The notes under the pieces: generated by a model
Told to the model about the DNA's origin: nothing
What the model saw: only the letters and a program-made list of their open reading frames with translations
Database searches by the model: none
Translations under genes and position numbers: made by a program
Shown: one piece after another, positions 11,691 through 22,985 of the stretch
Layout: the number at the start of each line of letters is the position of its first letter
How positions within the stretch are numbered: position 1 is the first letter of the stretch
NCBI GenBank assembly: GCA_905221605.1
Contig: CAJNDS010000346.1
Span: 95,836 to 159,835 of the forward strand
From: Symbiodinium natans
Taxonomy: Eukaryota; Sar; Dinophyceae; Suessiales; Symbiodiniaceae
Reading direction: 5' to 3'
Length of the DNA stretch: 64,000 bases

Positions 11691-12883
11691 CTGCCTCGGC
11701 CGCCTCAGCTGCAGGCGCCGCAGGCTCTGCGGGCGCTTCGGGCGCTGCGGGCTCTGCTTCGGTCTCGGCCGGCGGCTCCCCGTCCATGGCCTGCGGACAC
11801 TCAAGGAAAGCCAGCAGCCACGTGGACTTGAGAAGAGTTGAGAGGTCTTGAGGTTGGAGAACCTCAGGGCTGCAGCTCTGGTAGCATTGAGTACAGCAAG
11901 GGTTCAAGTTTTGGGAAATCCGCTTATACAACCCGAACGATGTTTCGTGCTGCTGCAACACTTTGCAACTCCTGACGTCCGTGTCAACTTCGCTGTGATC
12001 ACGTGATAAAGTTGCGACAAAGCCTTGCAAGCGCTGACGTCTACCTCATTGGCATGCACAACCACTGCACTATGCTTCGACACTGGTAAGTTGTCGGGGC
12101 TCTGAGGAGGCACGTTGGTCTAGAAGCCCCTTCCATGACTCTGTTGCAAGCTTGGTGCCCAGTCCAACGTTCCATGCTGAATGTTCTTCTGTTGTCTACA
12201 CTACGCTGAGCTGAGACGGCCACACACCCCTCTTTCCTTTGGTTCAGCTGTCAAGTGCAGGTGGCAGGCCAAGAGCACAAATGCACGAATATGGCACAAG
12301 ACTCTGCAGACCGGCTTATTTACTCTGAGCCATGTCGGCCATCATCATGGGGGTGAAACATGCCGGTAAGGTCGATCGAGCTACACCACGTGAACGGCCA
12401 ATGTGTACTAGTACTGCCAAGGTATTTCGCGACTTTGCAGCTTACTCAGGAGGCTTTCGAGAGCTGCACATGCCGGGTTCTAGACACGCCTGTCCTTCAG
12501 CATGTGTTGGGAAGTCTCTGCTGGCCGAGCATGAATCTGTGAGCACCCCCATAATTTGAGAATATCTACCGCATACCATCAAGACAGCTGAAGTTTATGA
12601 GATCCTGACTTTCGGAAACCGGCTACTTCGGGGATCCTAAGCTAGCGGAATTTCTGCTGGAGCAGTCTCTCACAGCTGATGCTGGAGGAGCTGACCTGCC
12701 GGTGGAAAGAGATGGTGGGGCTCCACTGGGCATGGCCAGACGACATCAGACGACGAATAGACTTCAATGGCTGCACCGATGTGTTCTTGGCTTGGGGCGG
12801 CATAACATCACAGCAAAACTGGTCTGGTGGCATACCACGCCTAGTGGCCGTTGCACGTATTCTTCTTGCCACAAGTAGAGAAT
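11691..12883. other. Unassigned DNA with one Ala/Glu/Pro-rich frame
   Basis: The minus strand is open across 11,404-12,030. Its middle (about 11,690-11,880) encodes a Glu/Ala/Pro-rich low-complexity segment following MDGEPP, which could be part of an exon. The same frame then runs into dispersed repeat D, so as a whole it is not a gene. The remainder shows nothing recognisable. Confidence 0.35.
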
Positions 12884-12966
12884 CCCCTAAGCCCTAAGCC
12901 CTAAACCCTAAACCCCTAACCCCTAAACCCTAAACCCTAAACCCTAAACCCTAAACCCTAAACCCT
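12884..12966. repeat. Interstitial telomere-like array (CCCTAAA)n
   Basis: CCCTAAG and CCCCTAAA variants at the left end lead into about seven perfect CCCTAAA units. Confidence 0.96.
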
Positions 12967-13064
12967 TGCAGACATGAGCTGAGGGGCACGGCATGACCAC
13001 GGCAAGGAATTCAGAAAGACATCTCCCTCCAAGACCACCTACTGGCCTGATCCCTCATACCTTA

Positions 13065-13171
13065 CTACCAGTTTCCTTAAGAACCCGTAAAAGAGGGTCT
13101 AATTTTTTTGAGGGTAATATAGTTGATTACTATTTTATATTTTGGGTTTAGGGTTCTTAAGCAAATAGTAG
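13065..13171. mobile_element. MITE-like element, family A, copy 1
   Basis: A 107-base element with terminal inverted repeats. The right end is GGGTTCTTAAGCAAATAGTAG-like, and the left end carries the matching CTTAAGAACCC after CTACCAGTTTC. The interior is AT-rich and unrelated to the other copies. A single TTTAGGG unit abuts the inner edge of the right repeat. This is one of three copies in the window with near-identical ends. Confidence 0.7.
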
Positions 13172-13855
13172 CTTGCACCAACTCTTGACGCAACGGCCTC
13201 CCCATTCGTCAGCAGGGTCATCTGCCTTCGGACGGGCTCCCTCCAAGAGTGCGCATTTGCCGGCTGATCGTGGGACAACCGATGGCATCTTCCACGCAAG
13301 CGAACTGCAAATCCCGGCAATTGCATCCCCAGAAGCACATCATAGCAGAAGTGGCCACTTCTCAAAATGATGATCCCTTTCCGGGGTACCCTAAATATTC
13401 GGGGGGCCGCCTTATCTTACTAACCCAAAAAAAGGGACCCCCAATGTAGAGAGAATCCCACCAACAAAAATCCCACGGCCCCCTTGCCAGGTCTTGCTTG
13501 CGGTCCCCGCCCCGTAGGTTCCGTAGACCGGCTTTGCGGCCAAATGCTCGTCATCAAACACCTCCCGCGTGTCACCTGCCCAGGTTGAGGATCAGGGCCC
13601 TGATGGGCAGCTGCGATCCCCTAAAGGCCTTCTAACTTCTAACAGGCCTGCTAAGTGAAGCTTTTCCAAAGATGCCCAGGAAGGTCCTCCAGGTTCTGGG
13701 TTCATGGGAGCTTTCGTGGGACTCTGCCCTCAAAGGTAGTCGCAGATGAAACCTGAACCGAGTGCTCAAAGCCCTTGAAAGGTCCAAGAATGTCCAAGAC
13801 CCGAGCCGTTTGAAGTTGAGGATGTAGTGTTCAGTCAACGATTGCAGTTCCAAAT

Positions 13856-13886
13856 AGGGTTTTAGGGTTTAGGGTTTAGGGTTTAT
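13856..13886. repeat. Interstitial telomere-like array (TTTAGGG)n
   Basis: About four units, with one TTTTAGGG length variant. Confidence 0.93.
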
Positions 13887-14007
13887 AAGTTCTAAGCTTC
13901 AGAGGTGGGCTTGGCCTTGGGGTGGGCGAGAGGAAGAGACGAGGAAAGATGCGACAGGGCAGCCAAGAGTAAGGGGAGCATGAAGGACATGAAAAAACAG
14001 AAAAACA

Positions 14008-14060
14008 ACCCTAAACCCTAAACCCTAAACCCCCAAAACACTCCCAAAAACCCTAAACCC
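14008..14060. repeat. Interstitial telomere-like array (CCCTAAA)n, interrupted
   Basis: Three to four units, a C/A-rich interruption (CCCCCAAAACACTCCCAAAAA), then two units. Confidence 0.92.
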
Positions 14061-14165
14061 ATCAGCCCAAAGGCCCGCCTCGCGCTTTCTGTGGCTTCGG
14101 GCTGCTACTTCGACCACGTGGCGAGGCACTCGGCGAGCGGAGGCCTGCATTCAAAGCTGTGTCGG

Positions 14166-14223
14166 ACCCTAAACCCTAAACCCTAAACCCTGGACCCTAA
14201 ACCCTAAACCCTAAACCCTAAAC
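14166..14223. repeat. Interstitial telomere-like array (CCCTAAA)n
   Basis: About eight units, with a single CCCTGGA variant in the middle. Confidence 0.95.
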
Positions 14224-14714
14224 CATCTCTATCATCTAGCCAACTCTTGGCTGCACTCAGGAGGGTGGCTATAAATTGAAACTTTTCGCTGCCTTGCTTA
14301 GAAACCCAATAAACCCAAAAAAGGTAAGGATCTAAAGTTACGGTAAAGAACCACAAAGAACTGAAGACCCCCTGCGTATGCAAGCTGCACCTCTGCGCAG
14401 ATGCAGCACCACTAGGATGCCATTTAGGTGAGAACAAGGGCGGACATGCTGTCAAGAGCATCCAACATTGCCACAACATCTCCCCAAAAGCCCCCCTAAA
14501 CCCACCCGCCCTCTGCATTTTCGTCAGCCGGCTGAGGTGTACAAGCGCCCACATGAATGGGCGTTGCTTCAGTAAAGGGACATTGCAGGGACCGCGCACC
14601 TCTCGAGGACTGTGGGCTTGCAGAAGCGAAGCCCTGGGCTCCAAGAGAACGGGACGCTGGTACCAAGAGGTTTCGGTGGCTCCGCCAACTGCTGAATGCT
14701 CCGCATCTGCTTAT

Positions 14715-14821
14715 CTACTACTTGCTTAAGAACCCCAAAAGAATTTTAAGAAATAATCCCTAAATTACCCTTAGTAAGGAGAAATATTTTTCATTTTTTC
14801 GGGTTCTTAAGCAATTAGTAG
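14715..14821. mobile_element. MITE-like element, family A, copy 2
   Basis: The best-preserved member, 107 bases. The left end CTACTA then CTTGCTTAAGAACCC is matched by the right end GGGTTCTTAAGCAAT then TAGTAG, giving about 21-base inverted repeats with one mismatch. The AT-rich core is about 65 bases with no coding capacity. I see no convincing target-site duplication. Confidence 0.8.
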
Positions 14822-16226
14822 TCATCTGCTCAGGGTGAGTGGTCATTGCTGTCGCTTCAGGGCTTCGGGCCGGGACGGCCGGTGGGCCGATGGATTCTTG
14901 AGGCACCCGGAACACTGAACCCACAACATGCCCGTGCCTACAGAAGTTCCCGTAAATCCCATGCACTCCGTAGCCCTACGTGCTTTGAACTGTGCGCCCG
15001 AGTCCCGGGCAAAGAGTGGTGCCAGCGCGGGGCTCACCCTGGGGACAGCCGACTGCCAACTGCTTCACAGAATATCCCAAGTGTGGTAGAGCTTGGCTCA
15101 GCTGCCGCTAGTCACTAGAAAAGGGCCGCGGTCGTTGCAACACGGCCCGTTGTCTGAGCACGAGTCCATTTCAGCGGACTGCTCACACCATCTTGCCACA
15201 TTCCTGGCAGCGAAAGCGGCGCTGACGTGTTCATGACACCCTGCTCCCTGCCTATAGGACAGTGTAGCCCAAGGGACAATGAATGAGATGGGCGTTGTGC
15301 GCAGTACGAATGGGTGCAAAACCCTGTCGGCAGGCCTCTGCTGGCAGCGGGCCTGCAGCACTCGTAAGGTGGGCTTTCACAGCCCTCGAAATACAAAAAA
15401 AACCGTCCATAAACGGATCCACACTGGACCGAGGATTGAGACCCTCAGAATCCATCGCGGTGAGAGCCAAGGTCTCCTGGTGTCTCAGGTACCCACCATC
15501 ACCGCCGAATCCTCCTAACCCTCCTCTCAGAGCAGGCTCAGAGATGCGCAGAGTTGCCAAACCCTGGAAGCTCCGGAAGGCTTCCAGTTCCCACGCGCCC
15601 TGATCTTGGGAAGCTCTGCTTGGAAAAACCCTGGGAGAGTTGGACACCGGCCCCAGAACCTCCGCTTCCTTCCAGGAAGATCATGCAAGGGGCCAGCAGG
15701 GCTCCCTACGGGCCTACGGGGAGGGATCCCCCTGCAACCCTCCGGGCCCCTTGAACCCTAAACCCTAAACCCTAAACCCTAAACGAACCAGCATGCGCTG
15801 CGGACGCCAAAAAGTTAAGGGCGTGGCAGCGGCGGCAGCTGGGGAGGTGAGTCTTGCCCACTCCTTGGTCAGACAACTGGGAAACTCACCTTCCTCTCCA
15901 CCTCGCCCACCCTTTCTTGCCTCTGGCTCTTTGGCTGCAAGTGTCCTAAACGCTGGAACTACCCTCGCAAGTTGGCAAGCAGACATCGCTCTCTTCCATG
16001 GCTCCCCACCCATGCAGCGCTGCCCAGCTCGGAGGCTGCCCCGAAGCCTCGCGATCGCTGGGCTTCGGGTCTTCGAATGCTTTGGGGGGCTGGGATTGGA
16101 GGGTCCTTGGCTTTGGGGCCCATGGAGTTGGGAGGTCTCAAACTCGCCAGCAAATCTGGAGGCGAGCTTTCCATCGGATAGGGCATCCAAAAAGCCCCCT
16201 TTCCGAAGCAGGTCTTGGACCCTTTG
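14822..16226. other. No recognisable gene; one exon-like minus stretch
   Basis: Frames overlap on both strands. The minus strand at about 16,100-16,225 encodes a helical, charged segment (around VQDLLRKGGFLDALSDGKLA) that could be an exon. Its apparent start lies inside the family A element, so no gene model can be supported. A telomere-like array lies at 15,755-15,784. Confidence 0.35.
15755..15784. repeat. Interstitial telomere-like array (CCCTAAA)4
   Basis: Four perfect units. Confidence 0.96.
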
Positions 16227-16337
16227 CTCTAGTTGCTTAAGAACCCCCAAAAAAACTATAAATGAAAATTCCTATATTGCTCCAGAAAGAGGATTGTTTC
16301 CTTTTATCTTCTTGGCGGGTTCTTAAGCAATTAGTAG
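16227..16337. mobile_element. MITE-like element, family A, copy 3
   Basis: An element of about 111 bases with ends GTTGCTTAAGAACCC and GGGTTCTTAAGCAAT. The outermost left bases (CTCTA) have drifted from the CTACTA seen in copy 2. The core sequence differs from copies 1 and 2, so the family is defined by its ends. Confidence 0.75.
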
Positions 16338-16446
16338 TTTGTAGCATCTGAGTCAGCCGCTTGCCACTGCCGCGGACTCCGAGGAATCCCAGGGCCTGCC
16401 GAGCAAGGATGCAGGAGGGGCTACGTACGATTTCGCCACAAGGTCA

Positions 16447-16553
16447 TATGGTGAGTTCTCTAGAATTTGGTCTTTTTTTGGGTCCCTACATGAGAGGGGT
16501 CGCCCTGTACTAAGGACCCCAAAAGGGACCACAATTTAGAGAATACACCATAT
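16447..16553. mobile_element. MITE-like element, family C
   Basis: The inverted repeats begin with ATATGGTG, continue with TTCTCTA and reach into TGGTCC and GGGTCC words. The right half mirrors this as GGACCCC...GGGACCA...TAGAGAATACACCATAT. It is about 105 bases and non-coding. A weakly similar stretch (GGGACCCCCAATGTAGAGAGAAT) at 13,430-13,460 may be another decayed member. Confidence 0.6.
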
Positions 16554-17229
16554 AAAGAGGCGCATACTCTTGATAGCAAAAACCAAGCCAGCAAAGTTCC
16601 AATATGCTACTGTGTACATTGGGGGGGGGGAGAATCTTATTCTCAACAAACAGATGTACCAACCATTGGTCGGTCAGTTGCTCCCACCTTTGTAGCCGAA
16701 CCTTCGAGAAAAAGCAAGAACGAGCCTTCGGTTTAGCATGACCTGGCTGCAATCCGCTGTCAAGGCACTCAAATAGGCCCTCACAGCACGGGGCTGAAGC
16801 CCCGAAAGTGGCCCAGCCTGCGTTGCCCGCGCCGCCTCTAGAAGTGGCCTAGGCTGACAGGATGGTATTCAGGCTCTGTGACGAATGATGTTCATGGGCC
16901 TTTGGCCTTTACAACTAGGTTCAAAACCCCAACGTTCAAGATTCAGTCTCTAGGGATGCACGCTGTGGTACCCCTTCACGAACACAATGGTCTTACGTGC
17001 ACATGCATGAAAGAAACATGCAGATCCAACATGCCCAAAGAACAGGATCTTGCAAAAGCAAACGCCTCGGCTTTCGGAGAGGTCTTGTGAGGTCTCGACG
17101 CTGCGCTGTCGGGGGCTCACTGGCCGAAGACCTCCCGATGTGACGGGCCGTAACGGAGCTTTGAAGTGTTGATTGGGATCTTCCCCCTGTATGCTGGCTC
17201 TGCTGGCAGTCCTTCATAGGAAATATAGC
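16554..17229. other. No recognisable gene
   Basis: There is a G-run at 16,621-16,630 and short frames only. Confidence 0.5.
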
Positions 17230-17281
17230 ACCTCCTACTATAATCCCTACTAAGGATTGCTAGTATAAGGGGGAACATCCC
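17230..17281. mobile_element. MITE-like family B, truncated copy
   Basis: The right end TAGTATAAGGGGGAACATCCC is intact and the interior has the family words (ATAATCCCTACTAAGGATTGC). The left terminal repeat is missing. Confidence 0.55.
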
Positions 17282-17488
17282 AAAGTGTGAAATTGTGGCT
17301 GCGAGTAAGGGTCGGCGGGTGGGTCTTCGGCCCTGGGGACTTTGCACAAGGAGCCATAGGAAGTCAGATTCCGGCAACTGCAAAGAAAGGTTGCGATGTT
17401 GGAGTTCTTCGTGCCATGAGAGGCGGGGGCGTAGCATGGGCTTCCAAAAGGATGCGCAGTGCAGATGCTCCGACCACAAGACAAGCCT

Positions 17489-17664
17489 ACGCGCGCACGC
17501 ATGCACGTGCGCGCACACACTCAAACACTCACTGACTCACTCACTCACTCTCACTCACTCACTCACACACACTCACACTCACACTCACACTCACACTCAC
17601 ACTCACACTCACACTCACACTCACACTCACACTCACACACTCACACTCACACTCACACACACAA
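17489..17664. repeat. Alternating purine-pyrimidine tract and (CACTCA)n microsatellite
   Basis: Bases 17,489-17,520 alternate strictly purine-pyrimidine and include a palindrome with arms GCGCGCACG/CGTGCGCGC. A long CACTCA/CACACT array then continues to 17,664. Frames through it give Thr/His or Ser/Leu strings only. Confidence 0.95.
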
Positions 17665-17879
17665 ACCGCAGCGAAACTGGCGCGCACGCCACGTGCAAAC
17701 CCAAATACCTGGGGTTCTGATAGGGCTGCGCACACGGCAGTCGAATTAGTTTCTTTGGCCTGCTACTTCGGCAGGTGCTCTTATACCCACCTCTGCCCCT
17801 TCCTGCTTTCATGTTTGCAAATGCTCTTTGGACTTGCTCGGCACAAGAGTCCAGTACGACCCCTTAGGACCCCCAAAGT

Positions 17880-18037
17880 CCTAACCCCTAACCCCTAAAC
17901 CCTAAGCCCTCCGAAACCCTACTAAACCCTACTAAACCCTAAACCCTCCTAAACCCCAAACACCCCTAAACCCTCCTAAACCCTAAACCCTAAACCCTAA
18001 ACCCTAAACCCTAAACCCTAAACCCTAAACCCTAAAC
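17880..18037. repeat. Interstitial telomere-like array (CCCTAAA)n
   Basis: Degenerate at the left (CCCCTAA, CCCTACTAAA, CCCTCCTAAA), then about eight perfect CCCTAAA units. It is paired with an oppositely oriented array 93 bases downstream. Confidence 0.97.
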
Positions 18038-18130
18038 TGCATAAAGCTTCGCATATCAGGCCTGGGTCCGGCCAGCGCCAGGTGCCGTCAAAGCTGGGGC
18101 TCTGCGTCATCGGGCCCCCGGCCCCTCAGT

Positions 18131-18273
18131 GGGTTTAGGGTTTAGGGTTTAGGGTTTAGGGTTTAGGGTGTAGGGTTCAGGGTTCAGGGTTCAGGGTTTA
18201 GGGTTTAGGGTTCGGGTTTAGGGTTGAGGGTTTAGGGTTTAGGGTTTAGGGTTGAGGGTTTAGGGTTTAGGGT
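18131..18273. repeat. Interstitial telomere-like array (TTTAGGG)n
   Basis: About 20 units, including runs of TTCAGGG and TTGAGGG variants. Its orientation is opposite to the array ending at 18,037. Confidence 0.97.
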
Positions 18274-19447
18274 CTAAGTCGAAGGGGCTCAGAGCTGGGA
18301 TGGGACAGTGTGCTGGAAAAAGCATGAGGGCTCACAGTCTCAAGCCATGTCAGACCATACTAGCTGCATAGTCGCCACAACTGACTTGATTCGCTGACAC
18401 GTCCGACTTCCCGGGCGCAATGTTTGGCCTTTCTGCCGATAGTTGCAACCTGAAATTATCTATGCCTGCCACCGCAAACACACACTGCCGGCGTTACTGC
18501 CACTGCTATAACAGCTGAATACCTTTAAACCCTTTTAACTTGTACCAGCCACTCCTAAGCAAGTACAAACGACTGCTAACTTTTTGCAGACTGTTGCACA
18601 CTACAACGACATCGCACACTGGAGCATGGGATGACGGCTTCAGCCGCACAAAGTTTGGATAACAGAGCCCTCTATCGTCGGCATTCCTTGGACCGCAGGA
18701 TGACCGTAGACATCTCGAGTCATCTCAAAGGATCTCAAAGGCTTATGCAGAATCATCTCGAAAGGCCTGTTTCAATCCAAACGTCCAGAACACAAGTCTA
18801 GCAGCTCATCCGAAAGACATGTGTCAATCGAGTCATCTCAAAACTACATGTCATAAGGGTCATGCCAAAACCGGTTCATCATGCCCGTACATCAATAAGT
18901 CAAGCAACTCGTGACTTGCCGATGCCGATTGCACGTCTTCTACTTCTTCTTTCACTACTAAAACAACTACAACTGCCACAACTCCATACTACAAACTATC
19001 AACTACCAATTACCCACTACATACCACTGCTGCATACTACCTACTAGGACGACCTGCTACCTACCACGGGACTACGACGACTGCTACCACCAGCATCACG
19101 TCCACTACCTCTTCTACGGCGGCCTGGAACAGTCAAAGTGGGTGCAGCAGTGCATGGCGTTTGAGGCAGCGACACTGCGGCAGGCACTCTTCCAAGCCTA
19201 ACACGAGCTCAGCAAGGCAGTTTAGGCACCCTGTCAGTGTCCTACGGAAGGCAAGCTCAGGGGAACCTCCGCCAGCGAGCTGCCAAACAGGCAGTCCAGA
19301 AGTACACGGAAACAGAAACCGCACTTCAACGCGGCACTGCAGTGCTCAGAGACTCCGAGTCCCAGGCCGCAGAAAGGAGAATGGCTTCGAGAGCGGGAGC
19401 CTTGCCATCGGCTCATGCAGTTGGATCCCTTGTGCTTTTTGCCTGTA
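18274..19447. other. No recognisable gene
   Basis: Low-information sequence. ACTAC/TACCA-rich words occur at about 18,950-19,110, perhaps a decayed microsatellite. Confidence 0.5.
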
Positions 19448-19499
19448 CCCTAAACCCTAAACCCTAAACCCTAAGCCCAAACCCTAAACCCTAAACCCT
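19448..19499. repeat. Interstitial telomere-like array (CCCTAAA)n
   Basis: Seven units with one CCCTAAG-CCCAAA imperfection. Confidence 0.96.
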
Positions 19500-19584
19500 C
19501 AGCTGCCAACCTCGAGGGACTCGTGCAACGTGGTCTGCCTGCGACATGATGGACTTACCCTGCATGCACTGCATTCACTGCATG

Positions 19585-19688
19585 GTTCCCCCTTATACAA
19601 ACAGTTACTAACAGTCCTTAATTAGGGATTAGAATAGGGGCTACTATAATCCCTATAAAGGACTGCTAGTAGAAGGGGGAACATCCCA
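19585..19688. mobile_element. MITE-like hairpin element, family B, copy 2
   Basis: The left end GTTCCCCCTTATAC is matched by the right end AGAAGGGGGAAC. Inside, ACAGTCCTTAATTAGGGATTA mirrors TAATCCCTATAAAGGACTG, so nearly the whole 104 bases is one long imperfect hairpin around GAATAGGGG. It shares ends with 11,021-11,096 and 17,230-17,281. Confidence 0.7.
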
Positions 19689-21898
19689 ACTCACACATGT
19701 GAGATGGAGTTGGTCGGCATTAAGAGAGGTCAGGCCGGTCAGGCATGCTTGGAAGACATGATGCATTCGAGGTTCACATACCTGACAGCACAGAGGAAAA
19801 CAAATCATGCTTCAAATGCTCCGAACGATCCCAAGCAGACCCGTCCGCTGGCCTCCTTTGAGACCGTTGCCCAGGCAGTTCGAACCTGGCATGAGCACAA
19901 AAATTCTACAGTCGTCAAGTGCTTGCATACTCACAAAATGGACAGACGCGGCATGTCGACTCCTCAATCTGGCCCAAGCTAGTCATCACTTGGAAGGTAT
20001 CGGAAGTCTGTCGGCTGGGCTGCATTGTCCACCAGTCTGTGCCTCAGCTGCTTCAACCCCACGCAAAGGACACTGACACCCGGGATCCTGCATTTCCTTG
20101 ATGTTGGAAGAACTGTCTCAAACCGAAAGGAAGAGCTGGTCTGAGCTGGTCTGTGCTGGTGTCTGGGCCCTCCGGCGCTTCCGGCCTCCGGAGCTCGTAG
20201 ATCACCGGGCTGGTGGCTCGGGGGAGGTCGATGGTATCGACCACAATCCGCCCTGGCGCTGGCAGTCGGGCTCTACAAAGCTCTCCCACATTCTGATCAT
20301 TCTGTCGGTCTGCAACGAATCAGGCGTCTCAGATGGGCTGCTTGGCTTCCCCTGTCAGTGGCCCGATGGATGCTGAGGGGCTCAAAAAGCAACCCTACTG
20401 TGACAACTGCCCCCCACCTTCCGGGACAGAACCAACGAGATCCCTGTGGTAGGAGCTGATCCACAGCGGAGCCGTACCTGTTTCTACAGCCCCCCTCTCG
20501 CAGTCCGACACTGTGGGCAGACCCCTGAAGCTGTGCTACGTTGCCTATGAGGCTGCTTCCGGCCGCTACACCCAAAGTGGATCAAGGCCAACGTGCAACT
20601 AGTACGCAGAACATGCCCCTTGAAACTCTTGCCATATGGCTTCGCGGAGACATCGGTTCCCGCATGCTCACGAGGCTTGAAAACGACCTCCTCTGCAAGG
20701 AGGACATTGTCCTGCAGCATACAATGGCATCCAAGCTTCAAAAACGCCATGCAACCTTAGGCGCACGCGAGGAAACAAACTTCCGTAAACTTGCTCCTTC
20801 TGGCTCCAGGCACCATTGCGGGGGGCGATGCCCAGCTTCAGCTCGCTCTTCCGCGTGAGCCGGATCTCAGGAGGCTTGGTCGCTGGGGTCTGCAAATGTC
20901 TGAAGCTCACGCCGCGCTCTCAGTGACTCCGGAGGGTGACCGGACCATGAGGTTACCACCAAAGCTCAGTTTTTTACGTACCGACCTCGACCGTTACTGT
21001 GAAAAGAATGCCGACCTCCTTGCAACGCGGAGATGCAGGGGACAGAACCATGTCCTTGGAGCTGGACAACGTTCGCGACCGCACGTCTCAATGATAATGC
21101 GTCTGGCTTCATGCTTAGCTGCTGAACACATCGGCTTAGGGCCAGCGTCCTGCTCCACCTCCACCGTCACTGGAGCGTGGAGCATCGCCCGCACCTGCGT
21201 TTCGAATCGAGGTTTGGATGCCCTGTTTTCGGCGACTAGACTCGGACCGCAGACCTCACAAACCTGAATGCTGAAAGCTCAAGGCTCCAATAACTGGACG
21301 CAAGACCGAAAACCTTCGAAACGCAAACACGAGCACGATGGGCCTGCCATGCAGGAAACGATCTGAAAGTGGTGCTGGCGTTGACGCTTCGGATCACAGC
21401 ACCTGCTGGGGAAAGCTTTGCCCAGGGCAACATGTAGCAAAAGACGGTGTCCTTAATGCGATGATGAGCTGGGGTAAGCCAACCAGAACGACCTCCTAGC
21501 CGGAACCAGATGCCAAGACAGAGAAGCCGGTAGACAGAGACTGCCCAAGCATCGAGCACGCAGAATGGGGATGCGCACTGAGCCCCACTGCACAATTGCT
21601 CAAGGATGTAGTCTTGAAATTTCATGGCAAGTGCTCGCGAAAAAAGCCATCGCTACACGGACCCTCAAGGGCCTCAAGGGTTTGCGACAGTTCAGAACCA
21701 TCCCTCGCAAAGCTCCTTGAAGAAATATCCTACCCTAGAGCCCAGAGACACACTTTGCCTGTTGGATTCACTGGCTTCGGGGGGCCTGGCTTGACGCCGT
21801 TCTGCTCTGCCCGTCCCCCGGGCGTCACCGCCTGGATGATCACGGGGCTGCCCTGCGGAGGCGAATCGGACTGGGGAAATGTAAGGGGCACTGAAGTG

Positions 21899-21925
21899 AA
21901 AGAAGAAGAAGAAGAAGAAGAAGAA
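21899..21925. repeat. (GAA)n microsatellite
   Basis: About eight GAA/AGA units on plus. Confidence 0.95.
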
Positions 21926-22892
21926 CATCAACCCCCGTTGCTCTCGCCGGCTCAGGAAATCCAATGACAGTTGATTTGGGCCAAATCCGGCCCCTTGGCG
22001 TCGAGGTTGACCTCTTGGGTGTTAGGATTTCGTCTGTCGCACATTTTGAGATCTCACAAAGAGGGTAGTCCGAGCAGCATGAAACACACACAAAGCTTGC
22101 TGATGCACATGTGTCTCCACGAAACCGCAAGTGCAGACATGTGCAGACCAAATCACATCATGAAATCCAGATGCTGTAGTTTGCATTCAATGAAAATGCT
22201 GTACAAGACACCGAACCGATAGGCTGAGACCGAATCTTTCGCGAAACCCACCCAGTGGCGAGCAACCCGGATCCTACACAAACGAGGTACCACCAACGTG
22301 ATCCAACGTGGCCATGGGGACAAACATGCGAAACCGCTGTACGAGTGTGCGGTGGAATGCGTGCGCGGTGGTATGCAGAGTTCAGCCATGAAGCTGCGCC
22401 TGTTGAGAACGGGTTTCTCCACAACCCCGAGCCATTCGTGCCCCGTCTCTTTGGCGGTGTCCCTGTTTTCTTACTGCCATGGCGGCTTCTGCGTGGCGTT
22501 GTCCCCGCCTCCTACGGGTGCCAAGGAAGGTGCATGCTACTGTCGAAACATGTTGTTCGAGCATTCACCCTCCCTTGTGTGGGGTCCGTGCCAGGTCTAG
22601 ATTGCTGCACATGAAGCCTTTCAGCTGGGATCGCAATAGTTTTGGGACAGGCCTGTCCACCATTCAGGTTCGCGAGGTCTATCTGTGGAGCATCTCCCTG
22701 AGCAGCACGCATGACAGATGGAAAGCTGAGGCACTTGGATCACTTTGACGCCTGCCTGCACATACCGCAGGAAAATCCGCCGCTTGTTCAGACTCGTAGC
22801 GCCCGCGGGCTGCGGCGCCTTGCAGCTGCAGCTTGGAAATCTGAAGAGATCTGAGGCAACTCTCGTGAGGCAACTCTCGTAACATCCTCGAA

Positions 22893-22985
22893 CTAGTACT
22901 AGTATTAGTATTAGTATTAGTATTAGTATTAGTATTAGTATTAGTGTTAGTATTAGTATTAGTGTTAGTAATAATATATTAGTAT
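22893..22985. repeat. (AGTATT)n hexanucleotide array
   Basis: About 14 AGTATT units with two AGTGTT variants. It decays into an AT-rich ATTATTATTG region that continues to about 23,110. Confidence 0.95.

Noticed and set aside
20791-21267. 158-codon plus frame as a gene
   Set aside because: Competing frames on both strands are equally protein-like and no motif was recognised.
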